Part shown: in pieces, positions 48,756 to 58,302 of the stretch
How the letters are laid out: every line of letters begins with the position of its first letter
Numbering within the stretch: position 1 is the stretch's first letter
DNA from: Amycolatopsis roodepoortensis
Lineage (GTDB): Bacteria > Actinomycetota > Actinomycetes > Mycobacteriales > Pseudonocardiaceae
DNA length: 64,000 nt
NCBI RefSeq assembly: GCF_014873915.1
Contig: NZ_JADBEJ010000005.1
Coordinates: 3,162,001-3,226,000, forward strand
Direction: 5' to 3'
Notes under the pieces: model-generated
What the model was told of the DNA's origin: nothing
The model's database searches: none
What the model saw: only the letters and a program-made list of their open reading frames with translations
Translations under genes and position numbers: made by a program

Positions 48756-50621
48756 CTACAGGGTCTTCTGGAGGTGCGTGGCCAGCAGCTTGGTGAAGCG
48801 GGCGGGGTCGCCCAGTTCGCCGCCTTCGGCTAGCAAAGCCATGCCGTACAGCAGTTCCGCGGTCTCCGCGAGACCTTCGGACTCGCCCTTCTCGGCGAAC
48901 GAGGACCGCAGCCCGGACACCAGCGGGTGGCCCGGGTTGAGTTCCAGGATCCGCTTGATCTGCGGCAGTTCCTGACCCATCGCGCGATACATCTTCTCCA
49001 GCGTCGGGGTGACGTCGTTCGTGTCGCCGACGATGCAGGCGGGCGACGTCGTCAGCCGCGACGAGAGCCGGACCTCCTTGACCTGGTCTTCGAGCGTCTT
49101 CGTCAGCCAGGTCAGCAGCCCGGAGAACTCTTCCTTCTGCTCGTCGGTGGTGTCGGAGTCGAGTTCGACCTCGCCCTTCGCGACCGACTGGAACTGCTTC
49201 TCCTCGTAGCCGGAGACGGCGTCGACCCACATCTCGTCGATCGGGTCGGTGAGCACGAGCACCTCGTACCCCTTGGCCCGGAAGGCTTCCAGATGCGGGG
49301 AGTTCTCGATGCTCTGCCGCGATTCGCCGGTCAGGTAGTAGATGTGCTCCTGGCCGTCCTTCATCCGCTCGACGTACTCACGCAGCGACGTGAGCTTCTC
49401 CGGATCGTTCGTCGAGGCGAACGAACAGATGTCGAGGATGGCGGTGCGGTTCTCGTGGTCGTCCAGCAGGCCTTCCTTGACGGCGCGGCCGAACTCCTTC
49501 CAGAACGTCTCGTACTTGTAGGGGTTCTCGTCGGCCATCATGGTCTTGACCGTCGAGAGGACCTTCTTCACCAGGCGACGGCGGATCAGCTGGATCTGCC
49601 GGTCCTGCTGGAGGATCTCGCGCGAGACGTTGAGCGACAGGTCCTGCGCGTCGACGACGCCCTTCACGAAGCGCAGGTACTCCGGCATCAGCGCTTCGCA
49701 GTCGTCCATGATGAAGACGCGCTTCACGTACAGCTGGACGCCGCGTTTGCGCTCCCGCATGAACAGGTCGAGCGGCGCGTGGCCGGGCAGGAACAGCAGC
49801 GCCTGGTACTCGAAGGTGCCCTCGGCCTGGAGCCGGATGGTCTCCAGCGGGTCGTTCCAGTCGTGCGCGACGTGCTTGTAGAACTCGTTGTACTCGTCTT
49901 CGGTGACGTCGCTGGACGGGCGGGCCCACAGCGCCTTCATCGAGTTGACCGTGACGACCTCGTCGCCTTCGGTCATCCGGATCGGCCAGGTGATGAAGTC
50001 CGAGTACTTCTTGACGATCTGCTTGATCTTCGTGGCCGAGGTGTAGTCGAAGAGCTGGTCTTCGGCGTCCTCGGGCTTGAGGTGCAGGACGACCGACGTG
50101 CCCTGCGGCAGGTCCGGGACCGTCTCGATGGTGTACGTGCCCTCGCCCTCGGACTCCCAGCGGACGCCCTCGTCGGATCCGGCGCGGCGGGTCAGCAGCG
50201 TGACCTTGTCGGCCACCATGAAGCTGGCGTAGAAGCCGATGCCGAATTGACCGATGAGATCCTGCGAAGCCGCGGAATCCTTGGTCTCCTTCAGTTTCTT
50301 CAGGAATTCGGCGGTACCGGATTTCGCGATCGTGCCGATCAGCGCCACGACGTCGTCCCGGCTCATCCCGATTCCGTTGTCGCGCACGGTGAGCGTGCGG
50401 TTTTCGGGGTCGGTCGCGATCTCGATGTGGAGATCGTCGGTGTCCGCCTGGAGGTCCTTGTCACGGAACGCTTCGAGGCGGAGTTTGTCCAGTGCGTCGG
50501 AGGCGTTGGACACCAGTTCCCGCAGGAAGGTGTCCTTGTTCGAGTAGATCGAGTGGATCATCAGCTGCAGCAGCTGACGTGCCTCCGACTGGAACTCGAG
50601 TGTTTCGGCAGAGGTTGTCAC
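48756..50621 (-). CDS. htpG: Molecular chaperone HtpG (Hsp90)
   Basis: A 621-residue bacterial Hsp90. The GHKL ATP-binding domain is intact: [37 protein letters not shown] and [15 protein letters not shown]. The middle ([25 protein letters not shown] segment) and C-terminal dimerisation domains follow at full length. It refolds client proteins in the cytoplasm. The GTG at 50621 is 6 bases after a TAATAT -10 element, indicating a leaderless mRNA. Confidence 0.97.
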
Positions 50622-50627
50622 GCGCCG

Positions 50628-50633
50628 ATATTA
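50628..50633 (-). promoter_or_regulatory. -10 element of htpG (leaderless)
   Basis: TAATAT ends 6 bases before the htpG GTG. It is one of the best -10 matches in the window, and no -35 is evident. Confidence 0.55.
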
Positions 50634-50650
50634 CCCAGCGTGGAACGGGC

Positions 50651-52237
50651 TCAGGCCAGCCTCTGCCTGGCCACCTCGGCCAGCCCCTCACCGGTGGCCT
50701 GTTCGATCGTCGTGACGGCCGATCGGCCGTCGGTCTCGACGGTCGCGATGACATTGCCGAAATGCGGTCCCGACGTCTTCCGCCATTCGAGCGGAAGGGG
50801 TTCGACACCGCCGCGTTCGGCCCAGCGGCGCGCCAGCGACGCCAGCCGGGCCGACCAGGTGGCGCCGAAGGCAAGCCGGAGCGGCCGCGGCATCGCGTTG
50901 TGCACCGGCGAGCAGGTGAGCTGGTACACCGCCGAGGTCACCGGCTCCGGGTACCGCGCCTCGGCGATGTAGGCGTGGTGGACGTCGCCGGAGAGCACCG
51001 CGATGGTGGCGGGCGGATCGGCCCGGCGTCCCTCGCGCGCGATCATCGCCGCGAGCCGGTCGAACGACGCGCGGAACGAGGCCCAGTGTTCGAGGTCGCC
51101 CGCCTGCCGGATCTTCTCCGCGAGCCTGCCCCGCCAGCCTGGGCGCGCGCAGGCCCGTTCGTTGAGCGACTGGAGATGGGACACGACCGGCGGCAGCAGC
51201 CACGGCAGCGACGAGCCGATCAGCAGGTGATCACAGGGCGACGCGGCGTTGTCCTCGATCCAATCGAATTCGTCGTCGTCCACCATGCACCGGGCGCCGC
51301 CCACCAGGATCCGCCCGGCACGGCTGTCGATGACCAGCAGCCGCACCGAGCCGAAGTCGCGGCGGTAACTCCATCGCGCGCCCTTGGTGCCGTCGCGGTC
51401 GTCGTCGGCTTCGTCGGCGAACTCGGCGAGCAGGCCGGCGTTGTCCCCGCCGGAGACGATGGCCTTCTGGAAGGTCGGGTCCTCGGCGAGTTCGGCGGGG
51501 CCGAGGTTCCCAAGGTGCTGGTAGACCCAATACGACATGATCGCCCCGCGCAGGCGCTCCCGCCACCACGGCTGCGCGCGCATCTGCTGCCGCCAGATGT
51601 GGGAGGTGTTCCAGTCGTCGCGGACGTCGTGGTCGTCGAAGATCATCGACGTCGGCACGGTGGACAGCAGCCAGCGGATCGACGGCTCACCCCAGGCTTC
51701 GAGGTAGAGGCGGGTGTACTCCTCGAAATCCGTCACCTCCGTGCCCGGCGGTTTCGACGTGTCACGGCGCTGCTTCAGCCATTCCTGCGTCTCGTCGGTG
51801 GTCTCGTCGGCGTAGACCTGGTCGCCCAGCATCAGCAACGCCTGCGGCCACTCGGTTTCCTCGCCCTCGGCCATCCGGCGGGCGTACGCGGCCAGCGCGT
51901 CCGGGCCGAAGGCGTCGTCTTCGTGCGGTTTGCGGCAGGAACCGAACACGAGCCGGACCCGGGACTCGTCCGGGGGCAGCGTCCGGATCCGGCTGGGCGG
52001 GAACCCGGAATCCTCCGGGGGCCAGACCTTTTCGCCGTCCACGCGCACGTCGTACTCGTGGGAGGAGCCGGGTTCGAGGCCCGTCAGCACGAGCAGGGCG
52101 TAGTGGTGACCGCGGATCTCGAACGTCCTCGCGGTGGTGCCGAGGACTTCGACCTCACTCGCGGTGGCGGTCTCGACCCACACCGTCGCCGACACGTCGT
52201 CGACGTGCCGCAGCAACGGGCCCAGGAGCAGACTCAT
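50651..52237 (-). CDS. PhoD-family alkaline phosphatase/phosphodiesterase
   Basis: A 528-residue metallophosphoesterase of the PhoD family. An N-terminal Fn3-like domain (SATVWVETATASEVEV) precedes the catalytic core. Metal-binding motifs are GSCRKP, LMLGDQVYADE, FDDHDVRDDWN and LSGDVHHAY. No signal peptide is seen, unlike secreted PhoD, so it may act in the cytoplasm on phosphodiesters (inference). It is transcribed toward htpG, 29 bases before it. Confidence 0.88.
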   Translation of the reverse strand: MSLLLGPLLRHVDDVSATVWVETATASEVEVLGTTARTFEIRGHHYALLVLTGLEPGSSHEYDVRVDGEKVWPPEDSGFPPSRIRTLPPDESRVRLVFGSCRKPHEDDAFGPDALAAYARRMAEGEETEWPQALLMLGDQVYADETTDETQEWLKQRRDTSKPPGTEVTDFEEYTRLYLEAWGEPSIRWLLSTVPTSMIFDDHDVRDDWNTSHIWRQQMRAQPWWRERLRGAIMSYWVYQHLGNLGPAELAEDPTFQKAIVSGGDNAGLLAEFADEADDDRDGTKGARWSYRRDFGSVRLLVIDSRAGRILVGGARCMVDDDEFDWIEDNAASPCDHLLIGSSLPWLLPPVVSHLQSLNERACARPGWRGRLAEKIRQAGDLEHWASFRASFDRLAAMIAREGRRADPPATIAVLSGDVHHAYIAEARYPEPVTSAVYQLTCSPVHNAMPRPLRLAFGATWSARLASLARRWAERGGVEPLPLEWRKTSGPHFGNVIATVETDGRSAVTTIEQATGEGLAEVARQRLA

Positions 52238-52287
52238 TCCTGAAACGGTGCCACAGCGACGCCAAGATCGTGCGCTGAGCGGACTCC

Positions 52288-52905
52288 TCAGCCGAGCCGC
52301 GCGAAGATCTCGCGGATCTCGGCCAGCGCCTTCTCCCGGTCGGCGTCGTCCTCGTACCAGCCGTCGGCGGCCCGGTCCTCGACGATCAGCTCGGGGGTGA
52401 ACTCGTCGCCGAACCGGTAGTCACCGAGGCAGTAGGTGAACCCCGACTCGCCCAGCGGATCCAGGCCTTCCCGGCGGCAGTGCTCCAGGAAGCCGTCGGC
52501 CTGTGCCCACTTCGTGCCGTCGAACCAGAACACGCCGCCGGCGTACAGGATCGTCTGCCCGGTGCCCGCGTCGACGATGTTCAGGGACTCGTAGTTCTCC
52601 GGCCGGTTCCGCACCAGCGCGACGAGGTCTTCGGGGACGCCGCCGTAGAGCGCCTCCTGCTCCTCGTAGGTGCCTTCGGCGTACAGGTTCAACGCCGATT
52701 CGTGGTCGAAGGTCAGCAGCAGCGCGCGCCCGTCCGGGGTGAAGTACCAGACCGCCGACTGGCCGCCGCCGTCGTTCCAGGCGTACCGCACCGCGCCGTC
52801 CACCTCGACCGGCTCGATCTCGGTGACCGCGTCGATCACCGCGGCGCGGCGCCGCACCTCGTCGAGGGTCGTCGCACCGAGGGCCGCCCAGATCTCTTCG
52901 CTCAC
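52288..52905 (-). CDS. Conserved hypothetical protein downstream of the beta-propeller
   Basis: A 205-residue acidic soluble protein without a recognised domain. Segments such as RYAWNDGGGQSAVWYFTPDGRALLL and ADGWYEDDADREKALAEIREIF suggest a mixed alpha/beta fold like small immunity or SMI1-type proteins, but I cannot assign it. The GTG at 52905 overlaps the stop of the beta-propeller gene (GTGA), which decides the start against a longer frame and implies coupled expression. Confidence 0.7.
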   Translation of the reverse strand: MSEEIWAALGATTLDEVRRRAAVIDAVTEIEPVEVDGAVRYAWNDGGGQSAVWYFTPDGRALLLTFDHESALNLYAEGTYEEQEALYGGVPEDLVALVRNRPENYESLNIVDAGTGQTILYAGGVFWFDGTKWAQADGFLEHCRREGLDPLGESGFTYCLGDYRFGDEFTPELIVEDRAADGWYEDDADREKALAEIREIFARLG

Positions 52906-54125
52906 CCGCGCAGAGTACCGGTGCGCACGTGGCCGATCCGGATGCGCTGCGGGTGGTCGCCGACCGGGACGGACTTCACCTTCGCGCCGGTCGCGAAGTC
53001 GATCGCGGTCACCTGGTCCGAGGCGCTTTCCGAGATGACGCAATGCTTTCCGTCGCCGCTCACGGTCGCCCAGTACGGCTTCGCGGCGGTCACGAGCGGG
53101 CCTTCCCGGAGGCTCGCCCGGTCCACAATGGTCGCGTAGTCGTCCATCGTCCCGGCGACGCAGAGCTTGTCGCCCGCCGGACTCATCGAGAGTCCGTGGT
53201 GGCGGGAGTCGTTGACCCAGGTCGTGCGGTCTTCACTGGTGTTCGGGTTCTTCGGCAGCGTCTTCGACCGCGTGATCCGGTCGCCGGCGACGTCGTATTC
53301 GAGGAGTCCGTTGAAGAAGGACACCTGGAAGTACAGCTTCGACTCGTCCGGGGTGAAGGCCACCGGCCGGACCGAGTCGGAGAGGTCCTTGCGGCCGAAG
53401 GCGTCCAGGCGCGGGCGCATGTCGATCACCTTGACCTGCTGGAAGGTGTTCGCGTCGACCACGGTGAGCTTCCGGTCGCCCTTGGTGAAGTCCTGCCACG
53501 GCGCGTCGAGCGCGGTGTTCACCTCGCCGATCGAGCTGTTCCAGAGGTAGCGGCCGCCGTCGGTGTAGGTGTTCTCGTGCGGTTTGTCGCCGGTCTTGAA
53601 CGAGCCGAGCTGCCGTCCGGTCTCGATGTCGAGCACGTGGACGGTGTTGGACGTCGAAGCGGAGACCGCGATGCTGCGGCCGTCCGGCGAGACCGCCATG
53701 TGGTCGGAGCGGAAACCCGACACCGGGAACCGCCAGTTGACCCGGCCGGTGGCGAGGTCGATCGACACGACGTCGGCGAAGCTCGGGCGGGACGCGACGA
53801 CCGCACGGCCGTCGGGGGTCGTGTAGAGGTCGTCGACGAGCTGGTCGTGGCCCTCGCCGACGCCGTTGCGGATGCCGAGGAAGAACGCGAGCTTGATCGG
53901 GTTCAGGTAGATCTCGGTGAGCCGTTCGTCCTTGTCCGGCACCATGTTCACGCGCGCGATCTTCGCGTAGTCGCCGGAGGGCGCGATGATGTCCGCGGTC
54001 CCCTCCCAGTTGTTGCCGACGAACAGGACCTGCCGCAGTTCGTCCGCCGCGGCGGCGGGCACCGAGCCCAGTGCCGCGGCCAGGCAGGTCACGAGGACGG
54101 TGTTCAGCAACCGGCGTTTCCGCAT
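52902..54125 (-). CDS. Secreted YncE/lactonase-like beta-propeller protein
   Basis: A 407-residue exported protein. The signal peptide is LLNTVLVTCLAAALGSVPAAAA. The mature part is a series of propeller blades: TTPDGRAVVASRPSFADVVS, AVSPDGRSIAVSASTSNTVH, AFTPDESKLYFQVSFF and SMSPAGDKLCVAGTMDDYA. Such propellers bind ligands or act as lactonases; no catalytic set is evident. The ATG at 54125 is preceded by AAAGGTG. The longer open frame upstream reads through the divergent promoter region and is not supported. Confidence 0.85.
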   Translation of the reverse strand: MRKRRLLNTVLVTCLAAALGSVPAAAADELRQVLFVGNNWEGTADIIAPSGDYAKIARVNMVPDKDERLTEIYLNPIKLAFFLGIRNGVGEGHDQLVDDLYTTPDGRAVVASRPSFADVVSIDLATGRVNWRFPVSGFRSDHMAVSPDGRSIAVSASTSNTVHVLDIETGRQLGSFKTGDKPHENTYTDGGRYLWNSSIGEVNTALDAPWQDFTKGDRKLTVVDANTFQQVKVIDMRPRLDAFGRKDLSDSVRPVAFTPDESKLYFQVSFFNGLLEYDVAGDRITRSKTLPKNPNTSEDRTTWVNDSRHHGLSMSPAGDKLCVAGTMDDYATIVDRASLREGPLVTAAKPYWATVSGDGKHCVISESASDQVTAIDFATGAKVKSVPVGDHPQRIRIGHVRTGTLRG

Positions 54126-54269
54126 CGGGCGCACCTTTCGGCGAGGGCCTGTTACCTTTCGGTAGCTCACAGGAAACCAACCGGCCGGACACCCTCGGTA
54201 GGGGGCGGTCGCCAACGACCGACGGCTTCGTTGTGCACCGGGCACAATCCGCGCGGGAAGGCGGTGGCG

Positions 54270-55391
54270 ATGGCGCACCGGTCGCTCCACGACCTGCTGG
54301 CCGAGATGGCGGCCGACGCCGAGGTCGTCGACGAAGTGGTCCGGGCCGCCCGCACTGAATCGCCCGAAGTGGCGCGGCTGCCGGTGGACGAGAACCGGCG
54401 GCATGTCGCGATCGTGCTCGCGGCCGGGCTCGCCTCGTTCGATCGGCCGGGTGGCGCCGGAGAGCAGGACTACGCGGCGGCCGCCGACCTGGGCGCGGAC
54501 CGGGCCGCGCAGGGTGTGCCGCTCGCCGCGCTGCTGCGCGGGGTGCAGGCGGGCCGCAGCCGCGCGGTGGAGATCGCCGTCGGACGCGGCAAGGCGGCCG
54601 GGGTGCCGGACGGCGTCATGCTGGCGGCGCTGGTCGACTTCGACCGGAACACGCGCGCGCTCGAACGCCAGGTCATCGCCGGATATCACGAAGCCGAACT
54701 CGAACTCGCCCGCACGGCGCACGACAGCCGTGCCCGGGTGCTGCGGCGGTTGCTGGGCGGCGACACGACGGCGCCGTCTGCCGAGGAGGTCGCGAACGCC
54801 GGGCTGAACCCGGGCGGGCGCTACCACTGTCTGCTCACCGACGTCGGCGATCCGTACCAGGCCCGGGTCGTCGAGCGGCGGCTCGGCGCGACAGGTGGCG
54901 TCTTCGGCCTGGTCGAAGGCCGGCTGGCCGGGCTGGCGCCGCGGCTGCCCACCGCGTCCGCGCTCGGGGACGACGTGCTCATGGTGGCCTCCCCCGCCGT
55001 CCCGCTCGCCGAGGTCCGCGGCACACACGCGCTGTGCGTGATGGCCCTGCCTGCCGCCGCCGGATCACGCGGCCTGCACGCGGTGGCGGATCTGGCCGTG
55101 GAGACCGCGCTCGCCGCCCAGCCGGGGCTCGCCGCGCTGCTCGAAGGCACCCTGCTGAACGCGCTGACGCCAGGCGATCCCTTCCACGAACAACTCGTCT
55201 CGACCGCGCTCGCCTACCTCGACCACGGGCGGCGGCTCGACCAGACGGCCGCCGCGCTGCACGTCCACGCGAACACCGTCCGGTACCGGCTTTCCCGGCT
55301 CGGCGAGATCACCGGGACGTCGCTCGACCCGCCGGATGTGCGGCACACCGTCAACTGGTGGTGGGCGCTGCGCACGTGGCGCTCGGGCTGA
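54270..55391 (+). CDS. PucR-family transcriptional regulator
   Basis: A 373-residue regulator divergent from the beta-propeller gene. The N-terminal RsbRD/CdaR-like region spans about 150 residues (VPLAALLRGVQAGRSRAVEIA). The C-terminal PucR helix-turn-helix is clear (LDQTAAALHVHANTVRYRLSRLGEITG). The ATG at 54270 has GAAGG 8 bases upstream; a GTG at 54264 is possible. The target genes may include the divergent propeller gene (inference). Confidence 0.88.
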   Translation: MAHRSLHDLLAEMAADAEVVDEVVRAARTESPEVARLPVDENRRHVAIVLAAGLASFDRPGGAGEQDYAAAADLGADRAAQGVPLAALLRGVQAGRSRAVEIAVGRGKAAGVPDGVMLAALVDFDRNTRALERQVIAGYHEAELELARTAHDSRARVLRRLLGGDTTAPSAEEVANAGLNPGGRYHCLLTDVGDPYQARVVERRLGATGGVFGLVEGRLAGLAPRLPTASALGDDVLMVASPAVPLAEVRGTHALCVMALPAAAGSRGLHAVADLAVETALAAQPGLAALLEGTLLNALTPGDPFHEQLVSTALAYLDHGRRLDQTAAALHVHANTVRYRLSRLGEITGTSLDPPDVRHTVNWWWALRTWRSG

Positions 55392-55453
55392 ACCGCCGGG
55401 GCTCCTCGTCCGTGTAACCCGATGAAGGCAGTCCATCCCGGAAGGAACCCGCC

Positions 55454-57115
55454 TTGTCGGTTTTCCCGCGTCCCGCCCTGGTCGGCCTGCCCGGCGACCG
55501 GACGACAGCCCGCGAAATCGCGTCCAGCGCGGCCACGACCGCGTCGGCGGTACTCGTGCTGTTCGCCCTGCTCGCGCCGGCCGACCTCGAAGGGCTGACG
55601 CCGGAAGCGTTCGTGCGGCTGCCGGTGGAGGCGCTGCTCGGAGTCGCGGTCGTGCTCATGCTGCGCGACGGCGCGCGGCGCGTCGTCGCGGTGTCGGCCG
55701 GCGCGTTCCTCGGGCTCCTGACCGTGCTCAAGGCCATCGACATCGGTTTCGGGCTCGCGCTGAACCGGCGGTTCAACCCGGTGTTCGACTGGGGTGTGCT
55801 CGGCAACGGGGTCGACCTGCTCGGCACGTCGATCGGCCGGGCGGGCGCGCTCGCGTCGTTCGCCGGGCTGACGCTGCTGGCCGTGGTCGTGATCGTGCTG
55901 ATGGCGCTGGCCGTCCTGCGGCTGAGCCGGGTGGTGGCCGGACGGCGCACCGCGTCGACCCGGGTGACGGCCGTGCTCAGCGTGCTCTGGATGGCGTGCG
56001 CGGTCTCGGGCGCGCAACTCGCTCCGGGACAGCCGTTCGCTTCGCGCAGCGCGGTCGCCTTCGCCTACGAAGACCTCCGTGAGGTGCGAGCCGGCATCCG
56101 GGACAGGGAGGCCTTCGCCGAGGAGATCGCCGTCGACGCCTTCCGTGACACTCCGGCCTCCGGGCTGCTGAACGCGTTGCGCGGCAAGGACGTGCTGTTC
56201 ACCTTCGTCGAGAGCTACGGGCGGGTGGCCGTCCAGGACTCGGACATCGCGCCGAAGATCGACGCGGTGCTCGACGCCGGGACGGCGCGGCTGAAGAACG
56301 CCGGATACGACTCGCGCAGCGCTTTTCTGACGTCGCCGACGACGAGCGCGGGCAGCTGGCTGGCGCACTCGACGTTCCAATCCGGGGTCTGGGTCGACAG
56401 CCAGCACCGGTACGACGACTTCGTGAAGACCGACCGGTTCACCCTCGGGGGTGCGTTCAAGCGCGCGGGCTGGGAGACGGTCGGTGTCGTCCCGGCGCAT
56501 ACCGAGGACTGGCCGGAGGGCAAGGTCTACGGCTACGACCGCTACTACGACTCACGCACCATCGGGTATCGCGGCCCGCCGTTCTCCTACGCCACGATGC
56601 CGGACCAGTTCACCCTTTCGGCTTTCCAGCGCGCCGAACGCGCGCAACGGGACCGGCCGCCGCTCATGGCGGAGATCGACCTCGTCACCAGTCACTGGCC
56701 GTGGACGCCGCTGCCCCGCCTGGTCGACTGGAAGGACGTCGGTGACGGGTCGATCTACGATCCCATGCCTTCACAAGGGAAAACGCCCGAAGAGGTGTTC
56801 ACCGACCCGGCCAAGGTGCGCGGCGCGTACGGAGACTCGATCGCTTATTCGCTGAACTCGCTGATCTCGTACGTGGAGACGTACGGCGACGACGATCTCG
56901 TGCTCGTGTTCCTCGGCGACCACCAGCCGAACCCGATCGTCGCCGGCGCGGGCGCGGATCACGACGTCCCGATCACGGTGGTCACGCGGGACCCGGCGGT
57001 GCTCGACAAGATCGCGGGCTGGAACTGGCAGGACGGCCTGAACCCGGACCGGAACGCGCCGGTGTGGCGAATGGACGCGTTCCGGGACCGCTTCCTGACC
57101 ACCTTCGCCCGCTAA
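55454..57115 (+). CDS. Sulfatase/phosphoethanolamine-transferase-fold membrane protein
   Basis: A 553-residue protein with about four N-terminal TM helices and a C-terminal alkaline-phosphatase-superfamily domain. Recognisable segments are VLFTFVESYGR, the nucleophile region TTSAGSWLAHSTFQSG, EIDLVTSHWPWTPLP and LVFLGDHQPNP. The nucleophile position seems to be Ser (or the preceding Thr) rather than the formylglycine Cys of sulfatases, so it is more like LtaS/EptA-type transferases. The TTG at 55454 has GGAAGGAA 6 bases upstream. A cell-envelope substrate is likely. Confidence 0.85.
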   Translation: MSVFPRPALVGLPGDRTTAREIASSAATTASAVLVLFALLAPADLEGLTPEAFVRLPVEALLGVAVVLMLRDGARRVVAVSAGAFLGLLTVLKAIDIGFGLALNRRFNPVFDWGVLGNGVDLLGTSIGRAGALASFAGLTLLAVVVIVLMALAVLRLSRVVAGRRTASTRVTAVLSVLWMACAVSGAQLAPGQPFASRSAVAFAYEDLREVRAGIRDREAFAEEIAVDAFRDTPASGLLNALRGKDVLFTFVESYGRVAVQDSDIAPKIDAVLDAGTARLKNAGYDSRSAFLTSPTTSAGSWLAHSTFQSGVWVDSQHRYDDFVKTDRFTLGGAFKRAGWETVGVVPAHTEDWPEGKVYGYDRYYDSRTIGYRGPPFSYATMPDQFTLSAFQRAERAQRDRPPLMAEIDLVTSHWPWTPLPRLVDWKDVGDGSIYDPMPSQGKTPEEVFTDPAKVRGAYGDSIAYSLNSLISYVETYGDDDLVLVFLGDHQPNPIVAGAGADHDVPITVVTRDPAVLDKIAGWNWQDGLNPDRNAPVWRMDAFRDRFLTTFAR

Positions 57116-57117
57116 CC

Positions 57118-57143
57118 CCCGCACTTAGCCGACTAACTGCGGG
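57118..57143. terminator. TTAG-type hairpin after the sulfatase-like gene
   Basis: CCCGCACTTAG pairs with CTAACTGCGGG apart from one C-C mismatch, with a 4-base loop. It begins 3 bases after the stop codon. Confidence 0.6.
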
Positions 57144-57194
57144 TCGCGCCGAGGGCCCGGCCCGGTCGCGCCTCCCTCCCCTGCCCGGACGGCG

Positions 57195-57249
57195 TGTCGC
57201 GAAAGCCACTTTCGCGACCCTGGACGTCCCGAAAGTGGCTTTCGCGACA
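57195..57249. repeat. 20-bp inverted repeat with palindromic arms
   Basis: TGTCGCGAAAGCCACTTTCG (57195-57214) and its exact reverse complement (57230-57249) flank 15 bases. Each arm is also nearly self-complementary (TCGCGAAAG-CCA-CTTTCGCGA), so the DNA or RNA can form one long hairpin or two small ones. It lies between convergent genes. Confidence 0.75.
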
Positions 57250-57266
57250 CCTCGCCCTCCCCCTCC

Positions 57267-57292
57267 CCCGCGGTTAGTCGGCTAAGGGCGGG
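57267..57292. terminator. TTAG-type hairpin at the end of the WYL gene
   Basis: CCCGC-GG-TTAG pairs with CTAA-GG-GCGGG around TCGG. The stop codon of the minus-strand WYL gene is inside the stem. It mirrors the hairpin at 57118. Confidence 0.55.
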
Positions 57293-58241
57293 TCGCGTCG
57301 CGATACCGGTCGGCCAACTCGCGCAAGTAGTCGACCAACTGCAGGGGTTCGGTGACGCGGAAAGGGAGGTTGAGGAGTCCTAAGTGGACGGCCATCGTCT
57401 CGATGCTGTCCGCGCCGGTGTGCAGGACGCAGGTGTTCGCGTCGACGGCCTCCACCGTCCCGACGGCCGGGTTGATCCGCGCGGTCACCTCTTCGGCGGA
57501 CGCGTGCACGGTGACGTCGGCCCGGTAGCGCCAAGCGGCGGACGACACCCCGCGCCGCACGCGGTCGGTGACGTCCTCGGGCAGTTCACGCGCGGTGAAC
57601 CGCGGACCGGTGGGAACTCGCGGCGTCAGCCTGTCGACGCGGAAGGTGCGCCAGTCGCCGCGGTCTAGGTCCCACGCGACGAGGTACCAGCGGCGTCCCC
57701 AGTTCACCAGGCGGTACGGCTCGACCTTGCGGACGCTTTCCGAACCGTCGTGGGTCAGGTAGCCGAACCGCAGTACCTCACGGTCCCGGCAGCACGCCGT
57801 CAGCACGGTGAGCGTCTCGGCGGCGACACGCGGCCCGGGTTCGTCCCTGGGCACCGGGACCGTGTACGCCTGCAGGGCGTTCACTCGGCGGCGCAACCGG
57901 GACGGGAGCACCCGCTCCAGCTTGGCGAGCGCGCGCAACGACGTCTCCTCCACGCCCGCGATGGTGCCGCCCGCCGCGGTGCGCAGGCCGATCGCGACGG
58001 CGACCGCCTCCTCGTCGTCCAGCAGCAGCGGCGGCAGATCGGCGCCCGCGCCGAGGCGGTAACCGCCGACCGAACCACGGGTGGCGTTCACCGGATAGCC
58101 GAGCGCGCGCAGCCGTTCGACGTCGTTGCGGATCGTGCGGGCGCTGACCTCCAGACGTTCCGCCAGCTCGGTGCCGGTCCAGTCGCGGGGAGTCTGCAGG
58201 AGGGAGAGCAAACGGAGTAATCGTGCCGAAGTTTCCAACAT
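57282..58241 (-). CDS. WYL-domain transcriptional regulator (YafY type)
   Basis: A regulator of about 319 residues. The DeoR-like winged helix (WTGTELAERLEVSARTIRNDVERLRALG) is followed by a WYL domain (VEPYRLVNWGRRWYLVAWDLDRGDWRTFRVDR) and a WCX tail. I chose the ATG at 58241, giving the family start MLETSARLLRLLSLLQ with GGAGGAG upstream. The ATG at 58262 is also in frame but falls inside an operator-like dyad. It is divergent from the epoxide hydrolase gene and likely controls it. Confidence 0.88.
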   Translation of the reverse strand: MLETSARLLRLLSLLQTPRDWTGTELAERLEVSARTIRNDVERLRALGYPVNATRGSVGGYRLGAGADLPPLLLDDEEAVAVAIGLRTAAGGTIAGVEETSLRALAKLERVLPSRLRRRVNALQAYTVPVPRDEPGPRVAAETLTVLTACCRDREVLRFGYLTHDGSESVRKVEPYRLVNWGRRWYLVAWDLDRGDWRTFRVDRLTPRVPTGPRFTARELPEDVTDRVRRGVSSAAWRYRADVTVHASAEEVTARINPAVGTVEAVDANTCVLHTGADSIETMAVHLGLLNLPFRVTEPLQLVDYLRELADRYRDATRP

Positions 58242-58260
58242 TTCTTCAGGCTGCTCCTCC

Positions 58261-58283
58261 ATTAGGAACGGTCTGTTCCTAAT
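58261..58283. promoter_or_regulatory. Operator-like dyad between WYL and epoxide hydrolase genes
   Basis: ATTAGGAAC and GTTCCTAAT are perfect 9-bp arms around 5 bases. The dyad covers the -35 region of the epoxide hydrolase promoter and the 5' region of the WYL gene, as expected for autoregulated divergent control. Confidence 0.65.
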
Positions 58284-58290
58284 GCCACTC

Positions 58291-58296
58291 TACCTT
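58291..58296 (+). promoter_or_regulatory. -10 element of the epoxide hydrolase gene (leaderless)
   Basis: TACCTT ends 6 bases before the ATG at 58303. The WYL-region dyad lies just upstream. Confidence 0.5.
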
Positions 58297-58302
58297 GGTC
58301 CT

